Below are positions 52,182-60,636 of a stretch of DNA of 64,000 bases, in pieces. The stretch comes from UPXZ01 sp964634605 (GTDB taxonomy: Bacteria; Bacteroidota; Bacteroidia; Bacteroidales; Paludibacteraceae), in assembly GCA_964634605.1 (NCBI GenBank), contig CAZWLJ010000003.1:62001-126000 (forward strand), in the 5' to 3' direction. Numbering within the stretch: the first letter of the stretch is position 1; the number at the start of each line of letters is the position of its first letter. The notes below the pieces were generated by a model. It did no database searches. It worked only from the letters and a program-made list of their open reading frames with translations, and was not told the origin of the DNA. Made by a program: the position numbers and the translations under genes.

Positions 52182-54950
52182 TTAAAATCTGAATCCAAGA
52201 TTCAAGAACATATTAAAACCCCACGCATAATAATACTTGTTGGGAAACCTGTTCAGGTTTTCCATATCCAGTTTCGTTTCGTCAAGCATCGGCATTCTGC
52301 CTTGCTGGAAACCACCTGTTATCATACTTGTATTGTTAAGTATATTACTGAGGCTCAGATTAATATTCATCGAACGGCGATGCGGGAGGTAAACTACTTT
52401 ACCCACAGATGCATCTAATAAAAATCCGCCTTTCAATTTCTCCTGGGTACCGAGTATTCTCTTTGCTTCACCTGAAGGATCAGCATCGTAAAGCGCTACA
52501 TTGCTGGCTGTGAACCGGTTGGGTGCAAAATCAAGATAATTATTATCGAAATAATTGAGAGTTAAATCCGCAAACCACATTTTAGGATGAAAATAGTCAA
52601 GTGTGATATTAGCAGCCAGCTGAGGACCTGAGTTAATTTTCAATCCCTTAGTCAACACCGTTTCCTGGATATCCGCATTTGACCCGTTTTCAAAACTTTT
52701 CACCCCGACAGCATCATTGGTGTAATGATAGTCGGCAAAAGTAGCAGCCGATGATATGGAGAAACTTCTGTTTAATTTTACAGATAATCCGGCTTCAATT
52801 CCCTGAAATATCTTATCAGATTTCATCAGCATATGGTTGATGAAAGTTCGGAGTGCATCGTCATAGTAACCTAAATTTTCAGATGTTCCGATCATGTGTG
52901 TGCGGAATCCCGTAAAACGACCCCGTACTGCGGGAAATACAAATGAATAATTCAGATCGTAAGATAATATTTTACGTGATTGAAGATACGGGATTCTATC
53001 ATCCTTTATGCGCTCTGACACATAGGCACCACTTGGGAGTGGTGAGCGTGTTTCGGCAAGTACATTGGCATACAGACGGTTTCGACCGTCAATTTTATAG
53101 GTTGCACCGGCTTTAACTGACGGATCTACAAACCACCAGATTTTTCCGGCGCCATAAGAGTTCTCAGGTGAGCGTCCGTTTCGCATGTATCCGTAACGGT
53201 TAAACTGTGTATAGGTCAACTGGGCTGCATAATAAATATCCAACTGCGAAAGATTCCATTCGTTCTGTACAAATGCACTACTGTGAATAATGTTGATATC
53301 ATATTTATACCCGAAAATATCTCCCTTTTTAATTACTTTATCCGGATTATTCAGGTCATTCTGAATTTTGTCGGGATCGGGATTCACGTCAACATTCAGG
53401 TCACGTTCGGCAAACTGGTCAATATCTATCCACTGGTTTCCTCCGAGCAAATCATCCATGGTTTTATAGTTGATGTCTTTAGCGTATTTTGCTTCCACAC
53501 CCGCTGTTAAACGCAGTTTTGATGATATTTGATTGGTGTAGGTAGAATTAAAAGCAGTTTCCATCAGGTCATTATGACGACGTTCGACCACATATTTTGC
53601 GCTTCCGTCCGGATTGATCTGATTGTTTTTGTAGTTTGCCATATACAGCGATTCCCAGTCAATCTGCGATACCTTATCATTAACAGGTACTCCGTTTTCA
53701 AATGCCCAGGCATTGCGTATCTGATCAGCAACTGATTCATCGGTCTGGAAACTGGGTAAATTCCGGTAATAATCGGGACGGGGATCGGGTGAGTTATAGA
53801 AACCAAGCGCCGAATTGCTGTACATGCTGTAATGATATGCCAGCCCCGTTCGAAGTCGCTGAGTTTCGCTTATTTTGAAATCAGAAGCAATAATGGCAGT
53901 CGGATCAAAGCTTTTCACAATGCGCGAATTTCGCTTTACTCCCTCCTGATATCCCCAGTAGGAATTATAATAAATTGAACCTGTCAAATCATAAACCTCC
54001 TGAGTGGCTGCACTTTGCTGAGCACGTTTGGTTGGTGCACCATACGTGATAAGCGAAAGGCTGTGTCTGGGACTCAGCATTTTTTCGGCCGAGAGGAAAT
54101 ATCCTGCCGAGTTGTAAAAAGTTCCCTGGGCGAGACCTTCGTCGGCCCACCGGAACACTCCCGATGCTGCAAATGCCCATCCGTTAGGCATCATTCCGGT
54201 AGCATATGTTACCTGTCCGCGCAGTTTATAGGCACGATTGCTGTAGGCTACACTTGCTCTGGTGCCTGCAGCAAATGCACTTGCCCGGTTCAGAATATTG
54301 GTATTGCTTCCCAGATTTCCATAGCTGAATGAGTTAGCTTCAGAACCGACTACCACGTCCTTGTTTCTGTTCGCATCATTCAATCCTCCCAGACTGGAAT
54401 AATTAAAACCTCCCCGGTCAAGCGCGTTGAAGTGCACGCCGTTTACATAGGTTGATTCAAATTCCTGCTCATATCCCCTCATTCGAAAACGCATGGGGCT
54501 GAAATTGAAGGAAGTCTGCGAAAGATAAACGTCGCCACGTGACAGACTTGACGAAATAGATTGCGAAGCGCGTCCTTCATCTTCGCTGAAGTCGGACTCA
54601 TTGAGCTGCAGAATGGCATCCTGACGTGATTCTTCCTGAATGTCAACGCGCATCAGGATGGTTCCGATTTCGTTCATTCCATCTTCTTTCAGGCTAAAAA
54701 CTTTAATCTGAGGCAGATAACCTGACCTGGAGAAACTAATCTCTTCTTCTCCGGCAGTCAGATATGAAAAATTAAACTCTCCCTGTGCATTCGTTTTTGT
54801 AGAAATATTCTGGTGCAATAACGTGACAGTCACGCCCGGAAGGGGAGATTCTGAATCAGCTGTTTTAACAAAACCGGAAAGCCTAGTTTGAGCTGATAAG
54901 AAAGCCGTTGTGAAAATAAAAGATGCAAATATCAACAATACTTTTCTCAT
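52182..54950 (-). CDS. TonB-dependent receptor with N-terminal carboxypeptidase-like domain
   Basis: 922 residues. Signal peptide KVLLIFASFIFTTAFLSAQ, then a CarboxypepD_reg-like beta-sandwich (about 21-105; LSGFVKTADSESPLPGVTVT). The plug region includes SLSRGDVYLSQTSFNFSPMR and FESTYVNGVHFNALDRGGFN. A large barrel ends in AWGFNMFLNLGFRF. No SusD partner is present; instead two lipoproteins follow. It probably imports an energy-dependent nutrient whose identity is not shown; the divergent nuclease/phosphatase gene hints at phosphorylated or nucleic acid substrates. Confidence 0.88.
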   Translation of the reverse strand: MRKVLLIFASFIFTTAFLSAQTRLSGFVKTADSESPLPGVTVTLLHQNISTKTNAQGEFNFSYLTAGEEEISFSRSGYLPQIKVFSLKEDGMNEIGTILMRVDIQEESRQDAILQLNESDFSEDEGRASQSISSSLSRGDVYLSQTSFNFSPMRFRMRGYEQEFESTYVNGVHFNALDRGGFNYSSLGGLNDANRNKDVVVGSEANSFSYGNLGSNTNILNRASAFAAGTRASVAYSNRAYKLRGQVTYATGMMPNGWAFAASGVFRWADEGLAQGTFYNSAGYFLSAEKMLSPRHSLSLITYGAPTKRAQQSAATQEVYDLTGSIYYNSYWGYQEGVKRNSRIVKSFDPTAIIASDFKISETQRLRTGLAYHYSMYSNSALGFYNSPDPRPDYYRNLPSFQTDESVADQIRNAWAFENGVPVNDKVSQIDWESLYMANYKNNQINPDGSAKYVVERRHNDLMETAFNSTYTNQISSKLRLTAGVEAKYAKDINYKTMDDLLGGNQWIDIDQFAERDLNVDVNPDPDKIQNDLNNPDKVIKKGDIFGYKYDINIIHSSAFVQNEWNLSQLDIYYAAQLTYTQFNRYGYMRNGRSPENSYGAGKIWWFVDPSVKAGATYKIDGRNRLYANVLAETRSPLPSGAYVSERIKDDRIPYLQSRKILSYDLNYSFVFPAVRGRFTGFRTHMIGTSENLGYYDDALRTFINHMLMKSDKIFQGIEAGLSVKLNRSFSISSAATFADYHYTNDAVGVKSFENGSNADIQETVLTKGLKINSGPQLAANITLDYFHPKMWFADLTLNYFDNNYLDFAPNRFTASNVALYDADPSGEAKRILGTQEKLKGGFLLDASVGKVVYLPHRRSMNINLSLSNILNNTSMITGGFQQGRMPMLDETKLDMENLNRFPNKYYYAWGFNMFLNLGFRF

Positions 54951-55351
54951 AAATAAACTTTTATTCTGTTATTAATTATTCGTTTTATTTCGGATTTAAA
55001 AAAGTTTTGCAAGATACAACTTTTTTTCCACATACACATTTATTCATACTATATTTTTATCACCCGTATTCCTCAATATAATGCCTTCTGATTTAATACG
55101 ACTGACTTTCAATGTTTTCAGAATTACTCATCCCGGTTATAAACAGATAAAACAAATACAACATTTGTTTTCCTCCGGGTATAATGAACTTCAAAGTGCG
55201 ATTATAAAGTTCACGCAGAAATCTGAAAACGAAATCGGATTGAGCAATTCTCTAAGGATTTTACTGAATTGCTTTTTTTTCTCATATTTTTTTCGGACTT
55301 TTGTTCCTTTGAAAAAACACTTCTAAAATAGTCGATTTATTTACGAACATT
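54951..55351. other. 401-bp divergent intergenic region
   Basis: It separates the receptor operon (minus) from the nuclease-family gene (plus). It is AT-rich. An 81-codon frame at 55081-55326 looks random and is not accepted. A near-match to the -7 box (minus TATCTTGC around 55009) may serve the receptor. No clear plus-strand TAnnTTTG was seen. Confidence 0.5.
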
Positions 55352-56401
55352 ATGCGAAAGTTGATTTACTTTTTTGCCTTTTCCTTTATTTTTGTTGCAT
55401 GCAGTACAGGAAAACAAGCATCATCTGCTGCTTCCGGCGGTAATTTCAGGGTGGCAAGCGTAGCTTTTTACAACCTTGAGAACCTGTTTGACACCATCAA
55501 TCAGAGTAATAACGATGAAGAATTTCTTCCCGAAGGTTCCATGAGATGGACCGGAATGAAATACAAAGCCAAACTGAAAAACATGTCCTATGTAATATCA
55601 CAGCTTGGTAAGGAAACCACACCCGGCGGACCTTCCATAATCGGTGTTTCGGAGCTGGAAAACCGCGGTGTGCTCGAAGATTTGGTAAAAGAGCCTTCAA
55701 TAGCTAACCGCACGTATGAAATTGTTCATTACAATAGCCCCGACCGTCGCGGAGTAGACGTTGGATTGCTGTACAATCCCAGGGATTTTCTGGTAACAGG
55801 CAGTAAATCGTACCGGTTACTGCCCAACGATACTGCTTTCAGAACCCGCGACCAGCTTCTTGTAAGCGGATACCTCCTGAACGAGAAAGTGCACATCATC
55901 GTAGGTCACTGGCCCTCCCGCACCGGTGGAGAAGTAGAATCTGCGCCACGGCGAAATGCCGCAGCCGCGCTTTCCAGACACATAGCCGATTCCCTGTACG
56001 CACTTGATCCAAATGCAAAAATCGTCATAATGGGCGACCTGAACGACGATCCGTTTAACGAGAGCACTGCAAAAATACTGGATGCAAAAAGAAACATGGA
56101 AGATGTACCTGAGAAAGGACTTTACAATCCGATGTGGCGAATTCTTGACAGCGGAGTCGGGTCACTGGCATACAACAACCAATGGAACCTATTCGATCAG
56201 ATTATTGTTTCAAAACCTTTGCTAAGCAAGGATAAAACAAAATTATCATTCTGGAAAGCAGAAGTTTTTAACAAAAGTTTCCTCATTCAGCAGGAAGGTT
56301 CCTATAAAGGCACACCGATGCGAACACATGCCGGAGGAGTATGGCTCAACGGATACAGCGACCACTTCCCTACCCTGATTTACCTGGTGAAAGAAAAGTA
56401 A
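55352..56401 (+). CDS. endonuclease/exonuclease/phosphatase-family lipoprotein
   Basis: 349 residues. Lipobox FIFVAC (Cys about 15). EEP-fold motifs: RVASVAFYNLENLFDTINQS (start strand and Asn), IIGVSELENRGVLEDL (metal Glu), HIIVGHWPSRTGG, KIVIMGDLNDDPFNES and a final GYSDHFPTLIY (catalytic Asp-His). Members cut nucleic acids or phosphodiesters and sphingomyelin-like lipids; at the cell surface it could release phosphate or nucleosides. DUF4290 follows by 18 bases. Confidence 0.88.
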   Translation: MRKLIYFFAFSFIFVACSTGKQASSAASGGNFRVASVAFYNLENLFDTINQSNNDEEFLPEGSMRWTGMKYKAKLKNMSYVISQLGKETTPGGPSIIGVSELENRGVLEDLVKEPSIANRTYEIVHYNSPDRRGVDVGLLYNPRDFLVTGSKSYRLLPNDTAFRTRDQLLVSGYLLNEKVHIIVGHWPSRTGGEVESAPRRNAAAALSRHIADSLYALDPNAKIVIMGDLNDDPFNESTAKILDAKRNMEDVPEKGLYNPMWRILDSGVGSLAYNNQWNLFDQIIVSKPLLSKDKTKLSFWKAEVFNKSFLIQQEGSYKGTPMRTHAGGVWLNGYSDHFPTLIYLVKEK

Positions 56402-56419
56402 AAATACAGTAATACAACT

Positions 56420-57010
56420 ATGGAATACCCAACACTTCAGGGAAAACTGATAATGCCCGAATATGGCCGGAATGTGCAGCAGATGATAGAATATGCACTG
56501 AAGATTGAAGACCGGGAAGAAAGAACCAAATGCGTTAACACCATTATCAACATCATGGGCAGCCTTTTTCCCTACCTTCGAGATGTGAATGACTTCAAAC
56601 ATAAACTCTGGGATCATGTGGCTATCATGTCTGATTTCAAACTGGATATTGATTATCCGTATGAAATAGTGAAAAAAGAAGATATGTATGAACGCCCCGA
56701 AACAATACCTTACAAAAATTCCAGAATCAGATACATGCACTACGGCAGAAACCTGGAAGAAATGATTGAGCGCATATCCGATTATCCCGAAGGAAATACA
56801 AAAAAAGAACTTATCCGGCTCATAGCCAATCAGATGAAAAAATGTTTTCTGAGCTGGAACAAAGAAGTTGTGGACGACAGGAAGATATTTGACGACCTGC
56901 GCGAACTGTCCAAAGGAAAAATTGACATTTCCGAAGATATCTTCAAGCTGATGGAAACAAAAGATGTGCTCCATTCAAAAAAAATCCAGAACAAGCCCAA
57001 AAAGAAATAA
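56420..57010 (+). CDS. DUF4290 protein
   Basis: 196 residues, a Bacteroidetes-specific family. Features: MPEYGRNVQQMIEYALKIED, RTKCVNTIINIMGSLFPYLR, DFKHKLWDHVAIMSDFKLDI and RYMHYGRNLEEMIERISDYP, showing an internal repeat of the YGRN...MIE motif. Basic C-terminus (KPKKK). Function unknown. It precedes murA by 68 bases, a pairing that may be conserved in this group. Confidence 0.85.
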   Translation: MEYPTLQGKLIMPEYGRNVQQMIEYALKIEDREERTKCVNTIINIMGSLFPYLRDVNDFKHKLWDHVAIMSDFKLDIDYPYEIVKKEDMYERPETIPYKNSRIRYMHYGRNLEEMIERISDYPEGNTKKELIRLIANQMKKCFLSWNKEVVDDRKIFDDLRELSKGKIDISEDIFKLMETKDVLHSKKIQNKPKKK

Positions 57011-57078
57011 TTACGAACAAAAAATACCGCCGGTTCCAGGAAGGTCTTTTACGGATTTCTAATTTCTAAACAAATAAA

Positions 57079-58386
57079 ATGTCATCATTCAAAATAGAGG
57101 GAGGGCATAAACTTCACGGCTCCATCACTCCCCAGGGAGCAAAAAATGAAGCTTTGCAGGTGATTTGTGCCACACTCCTCACACCCGAAAAAGTAACAAT
57201 CAGCAATATACCCGAGATTATTGATGTTCTGAACCTGATTGAATTGTTAAAAGAACTGGGAGTAAAAGTTGAGAGAATAGAAAAAGGCACTTATTCTTTC
57301 ACGGCAGACGCTATCAACACCGATTATCTTGAAACAGAATCCTTCTATCGGAGAAGCGCTTCACTTAGAGGTTCGGTTATGCTCGCAGGACCTTTGGTGG
57401 CACGATTCGGAAAAGCAATTATTCCGAAACCGGGAGGTGATAAAATTGGCCGGCGGAGGCTGGACACCCATTTTCTGGGTATCCAGAAACTCGGCGCAGA
57501 GTTCGAATACGATGCCGACAAAAAATTATACAAAATAAGTTCAAAGAACCTGAAAGGATGCTTCATGCTGCTTGACGAAGCATCCGTAACCGGGACTGCC
57601 AACATCCTGATGACGGCTGTAATGGCCGAAGGTGAAACTACAATCTACAACGCAGCCTGCGAACCATATCTTCAGCAATTATGCAAAATGCTCAACCGGA
57701 TGGGTGCGCAGATTTCAGGAGTCGGCTCCAATCTGCTGACAATCAGAGGCATAAAATCATTCAGAGGATGCAGTCACACACTTCTGCCCGATATGATTGA
57801 AGTGGGTAGTTTTATAGGTATGGCAGCGATGACAGGCTCTGAAATCACCATCAAAAATGTTGCATACAACGAACTTGGCATTATCCCCGATAGTTTCAGG
57901 AGGTTTGGTATCAATCTTGAGCAACGGTGCGATGATATTTATATTCCCCGACAGGACAGCTACACCATCGAATCGTTTATCGACGGCTCCATCATGACCA
58001 TTGCCGATGCACCCTGGCCCGGACTTACACCCGACTTGCTGAGCGTTTTCCTCGTTATTGCCACTAAGGCGGTTGGCAGCGTGCTGATACACCAGAAAAT
58101 GTTTGAAAGCCGATTGTTTTTCGTGGATAAACTGATAGATATGGGCGCTCAGATTATTCTCTGCGACCCTCACAGGGCTACTGTAATCGGTTTGGGAAAC
58201 AATCTTCATCTGAGGGCAGCCAAAATGAGTTCACCCGATATTCGCGCCGGAATTGCCCTGCTTATTGCAGCTATGGCAGCCAATGGCACAAGTATAATCG
58301 ATAACATCGAACAGATTGACCGGGGATATCAGGATATCGACAAACGGCTCAATGCACTTGGTGCAAAAATTTCAAGGATTTCGTAA
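57079..58386 (+). CDS. murA: UDP-N-acetylglucosamine 1-carboxyvinyltransferase with Asp at the fosfomycin-target position
   Basis: 435 residues, full MurA length. N-terminal GGHKLHGSITPQGAKNEAL carries the catalytic Lys/Asn region. The loop that holds Cys115 in E. coli reads PKPGGDKIGRRRLDTH, so Asp121 replaces that Cys. Further marks are SVTGTANILMTAVMAEG, LLPDMIEVGSFIG and DIRAGIALLIAAMAANG. It commits UDP-GlcNAc to peptidoglycan. Cys-to-Asp MurA enzymes in other bacteria are active and fosfomycin-insensitive. Confidence 0.95.
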   Translation: MSSFKIEGGHKLHGSITPQGAKNEALQVICATLLTPEKVTISNIPEIIDVLNLIELLKELGVKVERIEKGTYSFTADAINTDYLETESFYRRSASLRGSVMLAGPLVARFGKAIIPKPGGDKIGRRRLDTHFLGIQKLGAEFEYDADKKLYKISSKNLKGCFMLLDEASVTGTANILMTAVMAEGETTIYNAACEPYLQQLCKMLNRMGAQISGVGSNLLTIRGIKSFRGCSHTLLPDMIEVGSFIGMAAMTGSEITIKNVAYNELGIIPDSFRRFGINLEQRCDDIYIPRQDSYTIESFIDGSIMTIADAPWPGLTPDLLSVFLVIATKAVGSVLIHQKMFESRLFFVDKLIDMGAQIILCDPHRATVIGLGNNLHLRAAKMSSPDIRAGIALLIAAMAANGTSIIDNIEQIDRGYQDIDKRLNALGAKISRIS

Positions 58387-58418
58387 TTTGCTCTTAACAC
58401 CATCATATTTCGCAGACT

Positions 58419-58922
58419 ATGAGAACAATAACACTTTTCATCACTTTATTTTCAATCATATCAGCAACAGCCCAGACACCTTCTGATACTGCTGCTGCCT
58501 TTCAATATCCGGCAAAAGAAGCTATTACCAAACCTTACGACCCGAAAGAAGATGCCGCCAAAAAATTAAACGAGCTGATATCAGAGGCAAAAAAAGCAAA
58601 TAAAAACATTTTCATACAAGCCGGAGGCAACTGGTGCGGATGGTGCCTGAGGTTTAATTATTTTGTACACAATGTGCCCGAGCTGAAAGAAATACTGGAC
58701 GAAAATTATCTTTACTACCACCTCAATTTCTCACCTGAGAATAAGAATGAAAAGGTATTCAGTAAATATACCGATCCGAATAAACGGTACGGATATCCGT
58801 TTTTCATCATTTTGAATCCTTCAGGAAAACTCATTCATATACAGGAAAGCGGAATTTTTGAAGCCGGCAAAGGTTACGATAAGCAAAAAGTCCGGAATTT
58901 TTTGCTGAAATGGAAACCATAA
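58419..58922 (+). CDS. secreted thioredoxin-like protein
   Basis: 167 residues. Signal peptide RTITLFITLFSIISATAQ, then a thioredoxin fold of the Thioredoxin_7 type with the active site GGNWCGWCLRFNYFV (CGWC), GYPFFIILNPSGKLIHIQES (cis-Pro) and a C-terminal helix. Likely a periplasmic disulfide reductase or a chaperone-like protein. It follows murA by 32 bases. Confidence 0.88.
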   Translation: MRTITLFITLFSIISATAQTPSDTAAAFQYPAKEAITKPYDPKEDAAKKLNELISEAKKANKNIFIQAGGNWCGWCLRFNYFVHNVPELKEILDENYLYYHLNFSPENKNEKVFSKYTDPNKRYGYPFFIILNPSGKLIHIQESGIFEAGKGYDKQKVRNFLLKWKP

Positions 58923-58977
58923 ATAAAGAAAGTCAGTACGAAAGGAATTAATCAGCTATTTTTCATCCAATCTGAAC

Positions 58978-59586
58978 TTGATCAACTCTTACAAAACCAT
59001 ATCAAAACTATCTGAAGGAATTTACAAAGAAAAAGGGAGTAAATTCCTTTCTTTTGCATTACCGGTCACTTCAGCAGACGAGGTGAAAATGGTTTTGGAA
59101 GAATACCGCAAAAAATTCTACGATGCCCGCCACATTTGCTATGCCTATATGCTTGGTGCAGAGCGAGAAGACTTCCGAGCGAATGACGACGGCGAGCCTT
59201 CCGGAACCGCAGGACGACCGATTTTGGGACAAATCAATTCCTTCGGACTGACCGATATTCTGGTGATTGTTATACGCTATTTTGGCGGAATTTTGCTGGG
59301 AACTGGAGGGCTGATTACGGCTTACAAAGAAGCGGCAAAAGATGCACTTGAACAGGCTAAAATAGTGGAGAAAGTGATTACGACACGCTTTGATATTCAG
59401 TTTGGCTATGAATTAATGAACGAAGTTTTGCGGGTTTTCAAAGATTTTGAGCCTGAAATCCTGCGGTCTGAACTCCAGTACGACTGCAACTACCGGGTAG
59501 CGATTCCAATTTCGACATCCCAACAGTTTTTCAAGAAAATGAAAAGTATTTACGGAGTGAAAATCAGCCCGTCTGATATGGAATAA
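58978..59586 (+). CDS. YigZ/IMPACT-family protein, non-ATG start
   Basis: 202 residues. The IMPACT N-terminal domain has YKEKGSKFLSFALPV, YDARHICYAYMLG, NDDGEPSGTAGRPIL and VIVIRYFGGILLGTGGLI. A C-terminal ferredoxin-like DUF1949 part includes LQYDCNYRVAIPISTS. No in-frame ATG lies near; the family start YKTISKLSEGIYKEKG requires initiation at 58978, which appears to be TTG. Role uncertain (translation-linked in eukaryotic homologues). Confidence 0.88.
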   Translation: MINSYKTISKLSEGIYKEKGSKFLSFALPVTSADEVKMVLEEYRKKFYDARHICYAYMLGAEREDFRANDDGEPSGTAGRPILGQINSFGLTDILVIVIRYFGGILLGTGGLITAYKEAAKDALEQAKIVEKVITTRFDIQFGYELMNEVLRVFKDFEPEILRSELQYDCNYRVAIPISTSQQFFKKMKSIYGVKISPSDME

Positions 59587-59653
59587 AGAAAATCGATAAA
59601 CTTTCACACCTGCTTTCTTGTTTGACTGACGTAACTAAAAAACAAAAAAAACA

Positions 59654-60370
59654 ATGAAAGTAGAAATTTGGAGTGATATCGCCTGTCCGTTTTGTTATAT
59701 AGGCAAAAAACATTTTGAGAAAGCACTGGCTCAATTCAGCGACAAAGATCAGTTGGAAATCATCTGGAAATCATACCTGCTTGATCCGGATTATGCATAC
59801 AACCCCGAAAATCCTGAAACTGAAGCTGAATATATTTCCCGACGAAAAGGAATTTCGATTGCTGATGCAAAAAAGATGTTCGAAGGCGTCACACGGATGG
59901 CTTCTATGGCAGGGTTGAATTACGATTTTGATAAAGTAGTGGTTGCCAATACTTTTGAAGCGCATCGAATTATTCAAATGGCTAAAAAGAAAGGGCTTGG
60001 AGATACAGCAGAGGAAGTTTTCTTTAAATCATTTTTCATTGACGGCGAAAATCTCAACGAAAACGACACGTTGGTGAAGTTGGGAATGACGATAGGTCTT
60101 TCTGCCGCTGAAGTAAGTGAAGCTTTGACCTCCGACACGTATTCCTACGAAGTTAACAACGACATCCGTGAAGCCCGTCAGATTGGTGTACAGGGTGTTC
60201 CATTCTTTGTATTCGACAGGAAATATGCCGTATCGGGTGCCCAGCCTGTAGAAACACTCCTGCAAACCCTGGAAAAGGCTTATAATGAGTGGCTTATCAA
60301 AGCCCGGCCATCTCAACTCACCAGCTCCACCGAAGGCAGTTCGTGCAATTCAGACGGTAACTGCTATTGA
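59654..60370 (+). CDS. FrnE-like DsbA-family oxidoreductase
   Basis: 238 residues, no signal peptide. Active site WSDIACPFCYIGKKHFEKAL (CPFC, residues 12-15), long helical insertion with TRMASMAGLNYDFDKVVVAN, NTFEAHRIIQMAKKKG, FKSFFIDGENLNE, and cis-Pro in IGVQGVPFFVFDRKYAVSG. Unusual C-terminus SSCNSDGNCY with two further cysteines. Cytoplasmic thiol oxidoreductase or isomerase, substrate unknown. Confidence 0.9.
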   Translation: MKVEIWSDIACPFCYIGKKHFEKALAQFSDKDQLEIIWKSYLLDPDYAYNPENPETEAEYISRRKGISIADAKKMFEGVTRMASMAGLNYDFDKVVVANTFEAHRIIQMAKKKGLGDTAEEVFFKSFFIDGENLNENDTLVKLGMTIGLSAAEVSEALTSDTYSYEVNNDIREARQIGVQGVPFFVFDRKYAVSGAQPVETLLQTLEKAYNEWLIKARPSQLTSSTEGSSCNSDGNCY

Positions 60371-60434
60371 CTGGACTTTATCAGATAATGATTAAAAAAT
60401 AACATCAAGTTCAAATTTGTTCTGATAAAATTTA

Positions 60435-60442
60435 TATCTTTG
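60435..60442 (+). promoter_or_regulatory. -7 box of pyrBI
   Basis: TATCTTTG (TAnnTTTG). A TTTG at 60416-60419 is only 15 bases upstream, short of the usual spacing. Transcription would begin near 60449, giving a leader of about 188 bases before pyrB. Confidence 0.55.
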
Positions 60443-60452
60443 CATACAAGTT

Positions 60453-60620
60453 ATGGCAAAGATAAAATGTTCATATGGTCATTACGGAAACAGCTTGATA
60501 TCAGCATGTTGCAGAGTAAAATTGTCGGATAAAATTTCAAGCCAGTATAATTCAACAGAATTTTATTGGCTTTTTTATGATATAAATTTTTCCCAACCAA
60601 TAAATTATTCCTCATACTGA
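60453..60620 (+). CDS. possible 55-codon pyrBI leader peptide
   Basis: An ATG 4 bases after the predicted transcription start opens a 55-codon frame (MAKIKCSYGHYGNSLISACC at its head, then VKLSDKISSQYNSTEFYWLF further on). It runs through the terminator hairpin and stops at 60618-60620, 16 bases before pyrB. Position and layout resemble E. coli pyrL. Codon use is unremarkable and no homologue is known to me. Two other short frames (from 60467 and 60475) begin in the same region, so the assignment is tentative. Confidence 0.4.
   Translation: MAKIKCSYGHYGNSLISACCRVKLSDKISSQYNSTEFYWLFYDINFSQPINYSSY
60539..60576 (+). terminator. attenuator-like hairpin in the pyrBI leader
   Basis: AAGCCA (60539-60544) pairs with TGGCTT (60567-60572). 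Inside, TATAATTC faces GAATTTTA with one mismatch. A run of six T follows. It lies between the -7 box and pyrB, so it should act on pyrBI transcripts themselves. Confidence 0.65.
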
Positions 60621-60636
60621 CAAATTATCGTCACTT

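Noticed and set aside
55081..55326. 81-codon frame in the receptor-nuclease gap
   Set aside because: Composition looks random with a Phe-rich end, there is no promoter and no recognised family.
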